Notes: a model not told the origin generated them from the sequence alone. A stretch of DNA of 64,000 nt from Utricularia gibba (GCA_002189035.1 NEEC01000024.1:620001-684000), one strand, 5' to 3'. Shown: positions 46,567 to 58,307, counted from the first letter of the stretch. Numbers and translations: made by a program.

Positions 46567-47484
46567 ATGGCGGTTGAAGCTGAGAATACGTGCTTTGACA
46601 ACATAGGCTTTGGTTCCTTCACCATTTCCACCCCTCAGCAAGATTGCTTGATGGGCCCTGGATTTAGTATTGGAGATGGCCTCGGCTTCGTCCCCAGGAT
46701 GGAGATTTCTCAGTTTGCTGCTTCTTCTCAGGACACTCTTGCTTCTGGTTCTCTGGATATTGTTCAGTCTCTGGCTTGTGAACTCGAAAGGCAGAGAGTG
46801 GAGATGGATTGGTATCTTCAAATGGAGGTACGCGACGGTGCACAACCTCCGGTGTCTTGAGTTGTTGTCTCTATGCAAACTATTTTATGTGTACACCTTG
46901 ATGCTGTGCTGTGACCGTTATTTACCAAGGTTTGCATGGTGTCTTGAGTTTTTCTCGTCTCCTGCTGTCCACAGAATCAGAGAATGAGGAGCTGTGTTCT
47001 AGTTGAGGAAACGCGGCAGAGAGAGATGATAGTGCAGAAATACGAATCAAAGCTGAAGAGCCTGATCTTCCACAAAGACCAACAGCTTGCTGCTGCAAAG
47101 AACAGAGCAAAAGAGCTCAGAAACTCATTGCAGGCCGCGGAAATGGAATCCAAGGCATGGCAGAAGAAAGTTGCAGAGAAGGAGGCAACGGTGTGTTATC
47201 TGAGGAACAAGCTCAAGACCGCTCAGGCTCAACAAATCGAAACGGCGTCGTCCACTGCTTCCTCTTCCTCCTACTCGTCCTCGGGGTCACAGCCTATCGC
47301 AGGGCAGAAAAAACAAGAGCAACCCCCCCTGGGTTGTTGCAAACTGTGCAATGCTCGAAGCTTGTGCTGTGTTTTTTTGCCTTGCAGGCATCTTTGCTGC
47401 TGCAATCAATGTGAAGGTCATTTAGGCCACTGCCCCGTCTGTGGAACAGTGAAGGAAGCGAGTGTAGAGGTGTTCCTGGCGTAA
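46567..47484 (+). CDS. BOI/BRG-type RING E3 ubiquitin ligase (S-RNase-binding-protein family)
   Basis: Two coding exons, 46567-46827 and 46975-47484, with a 147-bp GT-AG intron between the GAG and AAT codons. The splice point joins DWYLQME to NQRMR, the position conserved in the family. The product is 256 residues: MAVEAE start (the typical MAVEA N-terminus fixes this ATG), a short N-terminal region, a coiled-coil from about 72 to 170 including MESKAWQ (the family's WRD-type block), a Ser-rich linker (178-195), and a C-terminal C3HC4 RING with ligands Cys209, Cys212, Cys224, His226, Cys230, Cys233, Cys240 and Cys243, ending ASVEVFLA. Family members ubiquitinate transcription factors and restrain cell death or gibberellin responses. 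Somewhat shorter than usual (about 300). It is intact, and convergent with the Alba gene. Confidence 0.93.
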
Positions 47485-47798
47485 GAGAAGGAAGGAAGGA
47501 TGGATGGATCATTGAGAAGCCAAGCCAAGCCCCCCCTCGGGGAAAAAAGAAAAGCTTCCATATAATCAAAGTAAAAGCTGCTAGGAAAAGTAGTTTTTTC
47601 ACTTGCGAGATGGATTCCCTTTTGCAGTCATTTTTTTTTGGGGGGGCGGGAGGCTGCGCTTGTAAGTTGACCACAACTTTTGGCGGTAAATGTCGTTTTA
47701 AGTGGATTGCGTTAGTTCCTGATTTAGAAGAAACAATCCATCCCATCCCATCCCATTGATTTGATTTGGTGCGAGGAGGAGATGGAAAAGTGGGAGCG

Positions 47799-47848
47799 AA
47801 GGGAAGGGAAGGGAAGGGAAGGGAAGGGAAGGGAAGGGAAGGGAAGGG
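47799..47848. repeat. (AAGGG)10 pentanucleotide microsatellite
   Basis: Ten exact AAGGG units between the stop codons of the convergent E3 (47484) and Alba (48346) genes, followed by a GCGGCTGCGGCTG trinucleotide-like tract. The G-runs can form quadruplex on the plus strand. Confidence 0.95.
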
Positions 47849-48345
47849 CAGCGGCTGCGGCTGTGGGCTGCTGCGTAAGTGTTAATTAGTGTTGTTGTAC
47901 TTGTCTGCTGCCCCCTCCCCTCCCCTCGACTGCTGCTCCTGCTGCTGCTTCTCAGTCTCTCTAGGGAACAAATCAGCAGAGTCAGAGCAGAAGACTCAGA
48001 CTCAGACTGCTACCCCTTCCCCCTATCCGCCCTTTTACTTCTATCCTTAAATCAATCAATATAATAAGAATATTTCTTTGTCCGACTCGTTGCAAGTTCC
48101 AAGACACCATCAGAAGATGATATTTTGGCGTGTCATTTCCCTTTCAATATCACTTGCACAAGCTGAAGCAGCACACTTTTTACCTAAACCACAAAGCCGC
48201 ATCTGCAACCCCCGGCCTCGCCAGCCGACAGCACTACTTGCTACATACAACATCTTACAAAGCAATGCACATGACGATGAAACAAACAGATATAACTGCA
48301 ATACCATCATCATAAACCTCAAATCCAACACATGCATATCATGAC

Positions 48346-50025
48346 TCAACCATCAGCTTCCACCGGTCCAGATCTGAATCCGCGACCCCCACCACCGCCA
48401 CGGGGACCTCTCCCGCGTCCACCCCCTGCGCCAAAAACAAACAAGACTTGACTTCCACCCGAAGATTACATCTGCGAAACTGAATCAAACAACGGGGGGT
48501 TTGTGGGTACCCCTGGGAACTTCTTCGTCGACGTAACCATCGGCATCGGCATCGGCATCGGCATCGGCATCGTGCTCGATTTCGACGAGAGGACCACTGT
48601 AACCACCCCTTTCGCGGCCATAGTAGTTACGAGCCCTGCCTCGTCCCCTCCCCCGACTGTATCCTCGATCCCTCTCGTAGCCACCCTCCTCATAATCCCC
48701 GGATGCAAAGCCATTCCCTGGAAGCGTGTAAAACACTAAACTTCCAACACCAAAATCGCAAGCAGCCACTGACTTCAAAAACTGAATATTCAGAAAAGCA
48801 AAAGAGTACGCGATGGGCCTCCTCTTAGTCTTGCCCTCCCCCTGCCCACGCGGCCTCTGTGAGCGGGAGGTGATCCCTCTGCAGAAGGGTTTTGCGTCAA
48901 TGGCGCTTCATCGGATTTTGTTTTAAAAAAAATACACGAGTTTAATGCAGATATAAAATCCAACCTCCATCGTATTCCATCCCTGCTGAAACCTTGACTT
49001 GATCCGCTGGTATGGGTGGCTGGTAACTACAGGATATCAAAAGCAATCACATTAAAGGCAGACCAACAATAAACCATAGCAAGCGAGACATGGGCAATGA
49101 GTGAAGATAGTCATTGGTCTCCATGCCGTGATGTTACAGCAGTCTGACAACCGGTGTGATGGCTACATACAGAAGTAATATTACTTACCCAATATTTGTC
49201 TTGTCCAACTCCTTCTTCGAGAGTATTATGGTAACCATAGACACTTTCCTTGTGGTTTCCAGACTGGAGATAAAAACACAAAAGGGGCGTCACAGATCGA
49301 GTCAGATAACGTAGAGTATAGCCACAGAAGGTTGATTAGATTGTAAAACAAGCAAAATTCTTACGTTTGGAGCCCTTCTTCTAGTGGTTCCCATGTGTCA
49401 GTTATATCGGTTGACTGAATTGTAGTGATCTGATGAAGGCCTACAATTCTCCTCTAAATGGGGCAAACAATAAATGAAATAAAATGACGAATCCAAAGAT
49501 GAAAATCCGTGTGGTAGGATTCTGAATGCAGTGTAACCTGGGAAATCAAACCTTGATTAACTCGACGATGGTAACAGTTTTGTTAATGGCGCTTCCCATC
49601 GCCTTGAAAACTACCTCATCAGTGTCCCTTTCCTTCGGTATGTGCCAATGGCATATCAGAGAAATGGAAGTGCAGGCCCAATAGTTGCACGAATGGAAAA
49701 CATGAAAGCTTATTTCTCTCAACAGCTGTAAACCCAACCAACGATTCTACCGAGAATTACCCACCCGCCCACACGCATGCAGCAGGCATACATCTCAATG
49801 AAGGTAACCGTATAAATAGTAGAAAGAGTTGGTTAAGGCAACCACGGCAAAAGAACACATATATCTATTGGGCAAGGTTGCACGAGAACAACTTAAAGTA
49901 ACCTGAAGAAGGGTCATCGCGTAAGTGATGTAACTTCTCATCTTTCCCTTGCTTGTAATCCGAATCTCATTCTCGTCAATTGGTGTTTCCACCTTGGCCT
50001 TCTCAACCTTCTGGTACCGATCCAT
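48346..50025 (-). CDS. Alba-domain RNA/DNA-binding protein with C-terminal RGG region
   Basis: Seven coding exons on the minus strand: 50025-49903, 49632-49552, 49453-49365, 49263-49189, 49026-48965, 48717-48511 and 48425-48346. All introns are GT-AG and phases agree, giving 238 residues with no frame break. MDRYQKVEKAKVETPIDENE is the standard start of the plant long Alba class. The Alba fold spans about 20-115 (NEIRITSKGKMRSYI, DEVVFKAMGSAINKTV, TRKVSMVTIILSKKEL). GYQPPIPADQV follows, then an RGG/RGR-rich tail (about 160-235) for RNA binding. Unusual is an (Asp-Ala)n run at about 192-203 encoded by a GATGCC hexanucleotide repeat. Family members bind RNA and R-loops in nucleus and cytoplasm. 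High confidence in the model; the exact paralogue is not assigned. Confidence 0.95.
48542..48571. repeat. (GGCATC)5 hexanucleotide repeat inside Alba exon 6
   Basis: Five exact copies on the plus strand, read on the coding strand as GATGCC and giving alternating Asp-Ala. The repeat unit is a multiple of three, so length change would keep the frame. Confidence 0.95.
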
Positions 50026-50340
50026 GCTCTGCGAGAGATCTAGAGGGGTAAATAGATTACAGAAGAAGAGAGCAGGAAAGAGAAAGCGATTCGAGTTTTG
50101 GGATTCCTAATCCAATCGCAAACACGAAGAGGAGATCCGAAAGGCGTCTGGGACCTGGTTGCTGCTGCGGATAAACGCTACGAAGAGATAGGAAAATTCG
50201 GCCCAGCCCTCTTCTCCGGCTACGTTTCTTCGTTACAGCCCTGACCACCTAATGCGCGCTCCGTGGGTATTTATGACCCGGCTTTCAACGTGTGCCCTAG
50301 ATTCGCCCGACCCGACCCGGAGATATTCCCCAATTAATTG

Positions 50341-50475
50341 ATTTCTTGTTACAGTTGGGAGGCCCAAACGACATTTGGAATGAAATGGAAGGAGGCCCGG
50401 GCCCGCCTGTGTGAGCCAATAAGTGAGGACAGAGGAGGTTGTATTACATGGATTGACCCATGATGGGCCAAACTC
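50341..50475 (-). promoter_or_regulatory. Alba promoter region with GGCCCA/TGGGCC site II-type elements
   Basis: Within 450 bp upstream of the Alba ATG are aggcccaaac (50361), aggcccgggcccgcc (50393-50407) and gatgggccaaac (50463). Clusters of GGCCCA motifs (TCP-bound site II elements) are usual upstream of plant housekeeping and ribosome-linked genes. No clear TATA box is seen. Regulation is inferred. Confidence 0.5.
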
Positions 50476-50499
50476 GTTACTCTTACTTGTTTTTAATGG

Positions 50500-52967
50500 G
50501 TACGGGATAGGTCCATGGTGCATGGGTGCGGGTCCACTCGATAGGTTAACGATATTAAGTATGTAATACATTCCAACAATAAAGATTGTTTATTAATAAT
50601 ATAAAATTTTTAATAGTCCAATCGTTGAGCAAGCACAACCCAATTGAAGCCCAATTTGGTTGAGTATAAATACATGGTATGTGAATGATTGGATTGGTGT
50701 AGGATAAAGGATGCAATTATTTGTTGAAGACAATCTGCATAATGAGGGTGGAGGTGAAGGGAGCTCGACATCTAAACAAGAATAATGGTATTCAAAAAAC
50801 TTCAAAAAAGATACACAATACTCATTTCACCTCTTGGGCATCTTATGACTTCAACTCTATTTCGCATGGAGTGTAGTGTGTGTAATTGTAGATGGGCCAT
50901 GTAAAGATTCATTTACACTATGTCACATGATGAATGTAGTGTATGTAATTGTAGATGAAAAGTGCATGTTTGATGGTAATTCTGCAAGTATACAAAAATC
51001 GTCGAAATAATAAAATAGCATTGTATCTAAATAGAATTATTATTGAAATTTTCTTTTCAAATAAAGACTCAAAAAGAATGACAATAAATAAAAGATTTAG
51101 TTTTAAAAACAATAAGAAAAATGATCTTATATCTAAGATTCACCTTACTTAAAACTCATCCATATTGTGTATAAACCTTGAAAGCTAACTTGTTTGCGCA
51201 AATTTTGGGGGTGTTATTCTAAAATAGTGCTACTTAATAACCCGTGTTTTCCCCACACCCAAATTTAACCCCTACACCTCACATCTCGCAGAAAAATTAG
51301 ACATAATATGTCTTACCAATAATGTCCGATTGAACTCTTCTCCTTAATTTGGTGGGTCTTGATTTCTCCTCAAATTGAATTAAAAATGCCTTAAAAATCC
51401 ATAAAATACACTTTTTCTCCAAAAAGATCAAAGTAGTGTGAAAGATACAAAATCAATTGAAAATAATGAGAAATTGGAGTCTAAGATAAGTAAAAACAAT
51501 ATTCTAGAGTGATGGAAGAACATATTTTGAAATATCACAAAATCACTTATCAATGTTTCAAGAACGTCGCAAGGGTTTTAATAAATTAATATAATATTTA
51601 ATATATTACGTTCACATATCATGATTTTTGGAATTCAACAAGGGTAATATCATTAAAGAAGAAAAAATGGAAGTTGTATATACTATTTATAATGATATTG
51701 AAATTCAAACTAGTTAATTTTGATAACATAAAAGGTAAAATATGTAATTTTATAAGTTTGAGTGCAAACTATTTACAAAAAAGTAAGTTGAAGGTCTTGT
51801 AATCTAATTTTGAAATTGAATCATTAAATTTTTATATTGATTACAATTTTGGGTACCATCCACAAACTATACCCCCTTCTTTTTTATTTTTGATCCAATA
51901 TTTTTTAAAAACATAAACTATTTCAATATATTTTAAGTTTGCATTTAAAAAGCATATTAAATAATAATTAATTGAAAGCATAATTTAATTATATCTTCAT
52001 AATGAGGAGACGATATTTCCATATTTACAATGATCTTTGAGAGCTACAAGAAGCTTATGATACGGAAAAACAAGGACCTATAGTTGAAAAACATTGAATT
52101 GGGAATATTTTTGTAACACCAAAATGAGATCCTAGAAATAGACAAAAATCTGAAGTCGGAGAACGTTGAGTTGATGGAACTACAATTCAACTTGAAAGAT
52201 AAGAACTACGAATTGAGGAAACATGAAGCATATTTTGTAACACCAAATATCGTTTCCTCAACAAATTTTAATTTAGAAAAATGTAAAACACAATTAAATT
52301 ATAATACGAGTATTGATGTCAGCGAGTTGAGTTTTGCGAAAAGTATTTTGTAATAAACTTTTACAAATTGTCACGGATTTGTAAAAGGAGGTTTTTGAAA
52401 TCTTTTATTTGGATCTTCTAAGATGTGATTCAAATATTTTAGGATAAAATCTAAATTTTCTAAAATGAGATGTGAATATTATCTTATCCGAGAATCTTTG
52501 ACCGAGTTTTCATCTGGATACAACAAATCATTGCCTTCACCAAGGTCATCTAAAAAATCCTCCAAATTATGCCAAACTTATTTTAAAAAATCACAAATAC
52601 ACTTCACCTCCAAAAAAATTAAAGTAACATGAAAGTTATAAAATTTTTCTAAAATGATAAAGAAGTTAGAATAAAAGGGATGTAAAATCATCCTAAAAAA
52701 GCTATAAAAAGTAGAAATATAAATAATACAAAATTATTTTTCATGAAGTAAATGTAACAATTTAGTTGAATGAACTTCGTTGTAATTTTATTTTAATAAC
52801 TTATTAAAATATACTAATTTTATTTTTAGAATTTAACAAAAAAAATTAAAAAGAATAAGGATGAGTAGAATTTTCATACACTTACACATAATCAATAGTT
52901 TTTTTTAAGACAATTTTTTGTAATGATAGATTTTTAAGGTATCCAATAAAACATAAGTATGTTGATA
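50500..52967. other. AT-rich repeat desert
   Basis: Holds dispersed repeats: 51340-51480 (inverse of 6030-6210), a related stretch near 52540-52640, and 52245-52400 (similar to 28640-28800). The 60-residue frame at 52171-52353 lies partly in the last repeat. No gene is supported. Confidence 0.5.
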
Positions 52968-53085
52968 GATATTAAATCGAAAAATTAACATAAATAATAT
53001 TGGTCAATAAATACATTATATTAATAATAATATACGTGGTTAGTCATAGCGCTTTGTGGATCACGCCATCGCTGATAGCACTACA
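52968..53085 (+). repeat. MULE left terminal inverted repeat
   Basis: Starts gatattaaatcgaaaaat and matches the right end in inverse orientation with scattered substitutions. The outer edge is uncertain by a few bases. Confidence 0.8.
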
Positions 53086-53250
53086 AAAATACACGCCATC
53101 AAGGATGGCGCTTTAGAAGTGTGTGCTGCAGAACGCCATCAGTGATGATGCCTCGGAATTGGCACAACATGGCACCATAATGGATGACACCTTGCAGCAA
53201 GGCGCCATCTATAGTGGCACCTCGCTGCACCACTCCCATTCCTGATGATG
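53060..53250. repeat. Subterminal degenerate ~25-bp repeats of the MULE
   Basis: At least five units built on a CGCCATC-n-GATGGCG/GATGATG theme: near 53064, 53093, 53131, 53169 and 53200. Inverted and direct versions alternate. A matching unit (acgccatcattgcat) occurs inside the right end at 58200. Such arrays near MULE ends can be transposase-binding sites; that is inference. Confidence 0.6.
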
Positions 53251-53660
53251 TCTCGCTCGTCCTCTTATTACCTTCTTTTTATATATACTCTCATCATATT
53301 TCATATTTTACATGTTCAAAATTTTGATGAAAACATTTTGGTTACAAGGGTGAAATTGTTAAATTTTAATATAGTTTTTTTTTATATTTGTAAGTTTTGA
53401 CATTTAAATTTTTTGATTACAGGAGATCAATCAGGTTAGTTATTTAATTTTTATTTATTGTTTGATTAATAATTTTGTCTATTAATTTGTCATAGTTTTG
53501 ATTGCATATATGATATTTATAATTTTTTTTTTAATTTTTTTGTATATTGACGTAAGATGTTTTTATGAATAATATGTTTTTATTGACTAATATATTTAAT
53601 TTATTAATTTATTATACTATTCTTTATTAAATATGTAATGTTTTTTTTTTGTAGATTGAC

Positions 53661-55670
53661 ATGTACTCACGTTTAAGAGTTCATAGTTCTGAGGATCCAA
53701 GCTTATTAAATATGCAGCAACAACACATTATTGATGGTCTATTATAGGAATCAAACCATAAAACGATGCAATTCAAACACAACTACAAATTCTTGGTAGG
53801 AAGATCTTGGAAGGAGAGGACTGCGAGATATCTCGATGATTAGGGTTTTTATGGGATTCCTAAGACATTACGAATGGAACAAGACCCGAATTTACCCACA
53901 GCTTTAGTAGAGAGATGGCATCCAAACACGCACACTTTCTTCTTACTGTGTGGAGAGGCCACGATCACTCTCAAAGATATTTTTATGCTGTGGGGTCTTC
54001 GTATTGATGGTATACCGATGGTTAGCACTTGCACAAAATGCACAACACAGCAATAGCGTGAACTATGTATCAAATAGTTTGGATGGGAGCCCGAGGAGAC
54101 CTTCATTGTTGGTGAATTACATTTCATTATGATTGGCCTTCAGACATACATTGATGATATATACATTGTTATCATAGCAAAGACCCCTGAGGAGGAAGTT
54201 GTACGTTTTGCTCATGCGGTTGTACTGTTAGTCTGTTGTGGAGTTTTTTTCTAGGATGCCACTGTTAACTGTGCCAAGTTGAGTGTCCTTGATTGGATGG
54301 CAGATCAAGATCGCTGGATGACTAGTAGTCGGGGATAGCTGTTCTGGCGAATTTGTATCACGAGCTTGATTTGTGTGCACTTAGGCACGTTACAATGGGT
54401 GGTGCCCATTGTCTTCTTTAGATTCCATTCCTTGCTTTCTCTAATAGTATTATATACGTTAAAATTTATCATATTATAATATTTTTTATACAGTTATGGG
54501 CATATACTTGGATCTCATCTCTACGTCTTACACTAAAGCGTCATTTCCCACACGATGTATATTGGGAGGGCGAGGGGTTTAAACCATCCATGTATGATTG
54601 GAGGTTCGAAGGTTGGCTCGACTACTCAAATGTGGTCTCTCACAAGTTAGAGTCAATCCGCGACACACTTGATTTGGTTTGCGGGGATGATGAGGTACGT
54701 TGTTATCATATAAATTTATTTTTCGTTGAACCGTGCATATTGTCATGATACATATTTCTTTGTTTTTTGGACAGTTTGAGTAAACTCCTTACGAGGATAT
54801 ACATTTACTGTATGTTCCAAAATGTGATCGCATACTTTGCCAGTATGCCGGTCCAATGAGATATGCATTTCAAGTGGAGCCCCCGTTGCCCTGATCGAGT
54901 TTCTCATCAGTTTGGATATGGCTGTGTTATTCCACTCCCTCCAAATCGATATCCTGCAGAACATAAGTTCATCAGAAACTCTTACAATACTGATTGGACG
55001 TTGGAGCATGCTGCACGTATACCTTTGTGGGCATCTAGACACACTCACATTCTCCAGATGCATGACATCACCATGGTGTCTGAGGCAGATACACACGCAT
55101 TGTTGTATCTTGGAAGAAGATGAGAGCAGGGTGATGGATATCGAGGTGGAGATGCAGAGCCGATAGCTTATGTGGTAAAGTAAAAACCTTTGTGCAAATA
55201 TAAGTTAGATCGTGTAAACTGATTTTTGATATCTTCTTTATTTTTAAGGTTGCACACCTAGAGAAATTTCGTGTCGGGATCAAGAAGCAATGTGGGCATA
55301 TAAGAGCCTTAGCTAGCAGCTTGGATGGAGCAAGTCACTCATGGCAGAACACTCACTGCTACCTAGTGATGATGATCCTGCACAAGTCCACATGGACCAA
55401 GCTTATGAGGATTTCAATGCAGAGTTGTTTCAGTAGTATGTGGTACCAACAAGTAGACCATCAACATGCGAGGCTCCTTCTTCCTATGTGCAACCACCAC
55501 TCTTAGCTATGACTCTGTCATATCCTTGGAGGCCTCCTTTCCCAGAGTTCATGATGCCTCATGCAGGATCAAGCTAGTCTAGTGCTGGTAGAGTACATGG
55601 GTATTGGAGATTCCCATTTTCACCACCATATAGTGGTTCACATGATGCGACCCATCTATTATCATCACCA
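53661..55670 (+). pseudogene. Plant mobile domain (PMD, MAIN-like) gene inside the MULE
   Basis: Plus-strand segments follow the PMD order: an N-terminal part from MYSRLRVHSS (53661), then GFYGIPKT ... LPTALVERWHPNTHTFFL (about 53845-53940) and GEATITLKDIFMLWGLRIDG (about 53955-54015), the ALVERWRPETHTFHLxxGExTITLxDVxxLLGLxxxG core. EEEVVRFAHAVVLLV follows (about 54190-54240), then LWAYTWISSLRL (about 54493) after a probable intron, and SHQFGYGCVIPLPPN (about 54905) after a second intron ending ttttttggacag (54774). Internal TAG stops (about 53747, 53840) and frame changes show decay. PMD proteins such as MAIN/MAIL1 act in silencing and meristem genome maintenance; transposon versions are of unknown role. 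Confidence 0.8.
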
Positions 55671-55699
55671 TAGTGTAGGCATGAGTAGATGTGTTTTTT

Positions 55700-57978
55700 C
55701 ATTATCGAATAAGCTACTTTTATGAAAGTAGTTTGAAAACAATCATAAATAAAATATCCAAAATAAATAACTCCAACTAGTAATTAATCAAAGTTGTTCA
55801 AATCAGAAAAAACTAAATTTATCAGACTATTATGTTGATGGTGGATTCACTCCCCAATTCATCTCGTTGTGTATTTTTGTGCGACATTGTCTATCAACAA
55901 TAGTCCGACGGCGTGTAGGATCATGATATAGGGTTCAGCCTGAGTAAGGGACATAGGTATTAGAATCAAGAGGGTTGAAAACCTCTTCACTGTACGTTTG
56001 TCGCAAAACATTCAATATATCGAGACTAATCATGAGATCGTCGACACTTACCTTCACTTTTCAGCAGCAGCAACAACATGAGAGCATGGAACACCATACT
56101 TAGTCTACTCTTTGCAACTACAAGCCTGATCACAAAGCATCACTCTATAGCGATAGCGTCTCCCTTTCCCACGACTGACGACTTTAATCTGAAATGACAT
56201 ATTCGCTGTCTCGAATTGATGCACCTTGCGTGTCTTAGCTCGTTCATGTGGTATGCCCCAAAAACTTTTTGCCTCATCTAAAATCTCTCGCGTACATGGA
56301 TAACAAGTGTTATACATAAAGTAAAATAGTAAAACATTAAAAATACTCAAAATTAAGTAACCTCAAACATAATACCTTATGGTTTTCTGTCATCAAGGTG
56401 ATCTCCTCTTTACACTTGTGGAGGATGGTAGCTGACTTATACAACGTAGTCTCAACAATTGTATCTGAGGAAAACCGACAACAAACCATGAAAACATTGT
56501 TCATGATCTCTGTTGCATTAGAAGTTAGATTCCCGTAGTGTCTGCCTGAATCATATGAGAGTGTCCATCTCTCATATGGACCATTTTCCAACTCAAAGAA
56601 CTATGCATAAGCCATCGGATTTTTCTTTTGAATTCTTTCGAGGTACATCATCATCTTTATTGGATCACAGGTCGCTCCGGCGTTGTAAGCCATTTGCTTA
56701 AGTATTTTGCTTTCAAACTTCTTGTTGAAGTTGGAAACATAATGACGCAAACACCAAAAGTGGCCCAGATGGCCTTCTTGAAACCCAGCGTAATTCCTCA
56801 CAGCTCCAAGCATGCCTACAGCTCTATTCAAAATTATGCTACCCTGGCCTCAACAAAAAAAATGTTCATTTAGCAAATCAATAAACCAAAGATATGCATC
56901 TCTACTCTCCTCACGATGAATGCATAAGCTAACGGTAGGATGTGACCACCTCGATCCTTGGTAGTGGCCACAAGCAACTTGTGGTCATAACGTCCATATA
57001 AAAAGGTGGCATCGATCATAACAACAGACCTGCAAAACTTGAATGCTCGAATAAAGGGACCATAGGCTCAAAAAAACATAGTGCATGATTTTATGATCCT
57101 CTTTTGCAATAGTGGGAAAGCAGTCCCATGAGACCACTGTACCTAGATTGATTTGCACGATTGCCACAAATAATGCAGATAGCTTTTGCACCAATGATTC
57201 TCATGTTCCATAGACCAACACAAAAACAAGTTGACCACCGTACCATGCACGTTCATAAGTAATCTTCTTTTGATATTTTTCAAAAATACATTTTCGAGCA
57301 TCTGCAACCTTAATCTTTACAACAAAGAAATGTTATTAAAAATATAAACTATGTAAAAAATTTTAAAAAATATTTCAATTATACCTACTTCTCTATGTGC
57401 GTTATGCATAATTTCATATCCAATGAATAAACCAGAAAAGTTGTGATGTTGTGCTCCATCCATATATGCCATGCCATACAAGTATGTGGAAAATCACAGA
57501 TCGATACTTGTCAAACTCTATCACGTGTAGATTGCATAATCCTTATGCACCAATAACACTTAGGATCCATGTTAGTACAAGCACATTTTCCCTCCCAGAA
57601 TGATGTGGGCTGACTAACCGGAATGATAAATTCATATCCTCGTTTTATATGATAATAGGCAACACAATATTAGGAATGAACTTTAGTAGCAAATGCAATT
57701 CCCTTATTCAACACATGAACATTCTCATCATATCGCCTATAATTGCCACCATATTTAAATTCATCGGATACGAAAGTGTTTACCGGATTGTTTTGGATAG
57801 GGGGTATTCCTTCCTCACGAAACACCCCAAAGAATCGTCGAGAGCGAGATCCAGACAATTGTACTGCACGAGATGTATGCGAACTTTCACCCTCATTGTA
57901 GGGCAAATTGGATGACATTCCCAAAAAATCAAAAAAAAAATTCATAGTATATTTATCCATTTTGAAATGGTAAAACAA
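55700..57978 (-). pseudogene. MURA-type MULE transposase with SWIM zinc finger, decayed
   Basis: Minus-strand order: N-terminal region (57978-57670); MuDR-type part with CIRIMQSTR and GPHT-like remnants (57560-57440); first catalytic region VMIDATFLYGRYDHKLLVATT (about 57030-56965) with the Asp present; second region ILNRAVGMLGAV (about 56840) where the usual ISDR Asp is Asn; CLRHYVSNFNKKF (about 56745); SYDSGRHYGNLTSNATEIMNN with the Glu (about 56555-56490); and a SWIM finger CSCKE ... VPCSHVVAAAEK (about 56115-56050) interrupted by a TAG. Loss of the second Asp plus stops indicates an inactive enzyme. Confidence 0.88.
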
Positions 57979-58189
57979 ATATATGTAATCAATTATTGTA
58001 TAATTATTACAAGATATAAAAAATTTAAATAAATAAAATTACAAAGTGAAAAACGATATTACCAAAATTTTCTTCAACTCCGATTCTACTCAACTTTGAA
58101 GATGAATGAAAAAATTTGTGGAAATATGACATATATATAGAAGGAGAAGTATAGACTTAATAGATATAAAGCACAATCATGTATGACAT

Positions 58190-58307
58190 GGTATCTAAAA
58201 CGCCATCATTGCATACACCAAAGCGTCACTACTAATGGTGCATAATATTATTAATATAATATTTTTACTGACGAATATTATTTATATTGATTTTTCGATA
58301 TTGAATC
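58190..58307 (-). repeat. MULE right terminal inverted repeat
   Basis: Inverse partner of 52968-53085, ending cgatattgaatc at 58307. Confidence 0.8.

Larger units (their letters stand above)
52968..58307. mobile_element. Mutator-like element (MULE) with long terminal inverted repeats, carrying PMD and MURA genes
   Basis: 52968-53085 and the reverse complement of 58190-58307 align over about 110 bp (for example atcgaaaaat, ataaataatatt, attatattaataat, gcgctttg/gacgcttt, then a gccatc motif), which defines the termini. Between them are a PMD gene on the plus strand and a MURA-type transposase on the minus strand, in convergent order. Degenerate subterminal repeats follow the left end. No exact 9-bp target duplication was recognised. 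Total length is about 5.34 kb. Confidence 0.85.

Noticed and set aside
46291-46878. 195-residue minus-strand ORF over the E3 first exon
   Set aside because: Antisense to a confidently spliced, conserved exon.
53064-53250. CRISPR-like array
   Set aside because: Units are short, degenerate and alternate in orientation with no spacers; they belong to MULE subterminal repeats in a plant genome.
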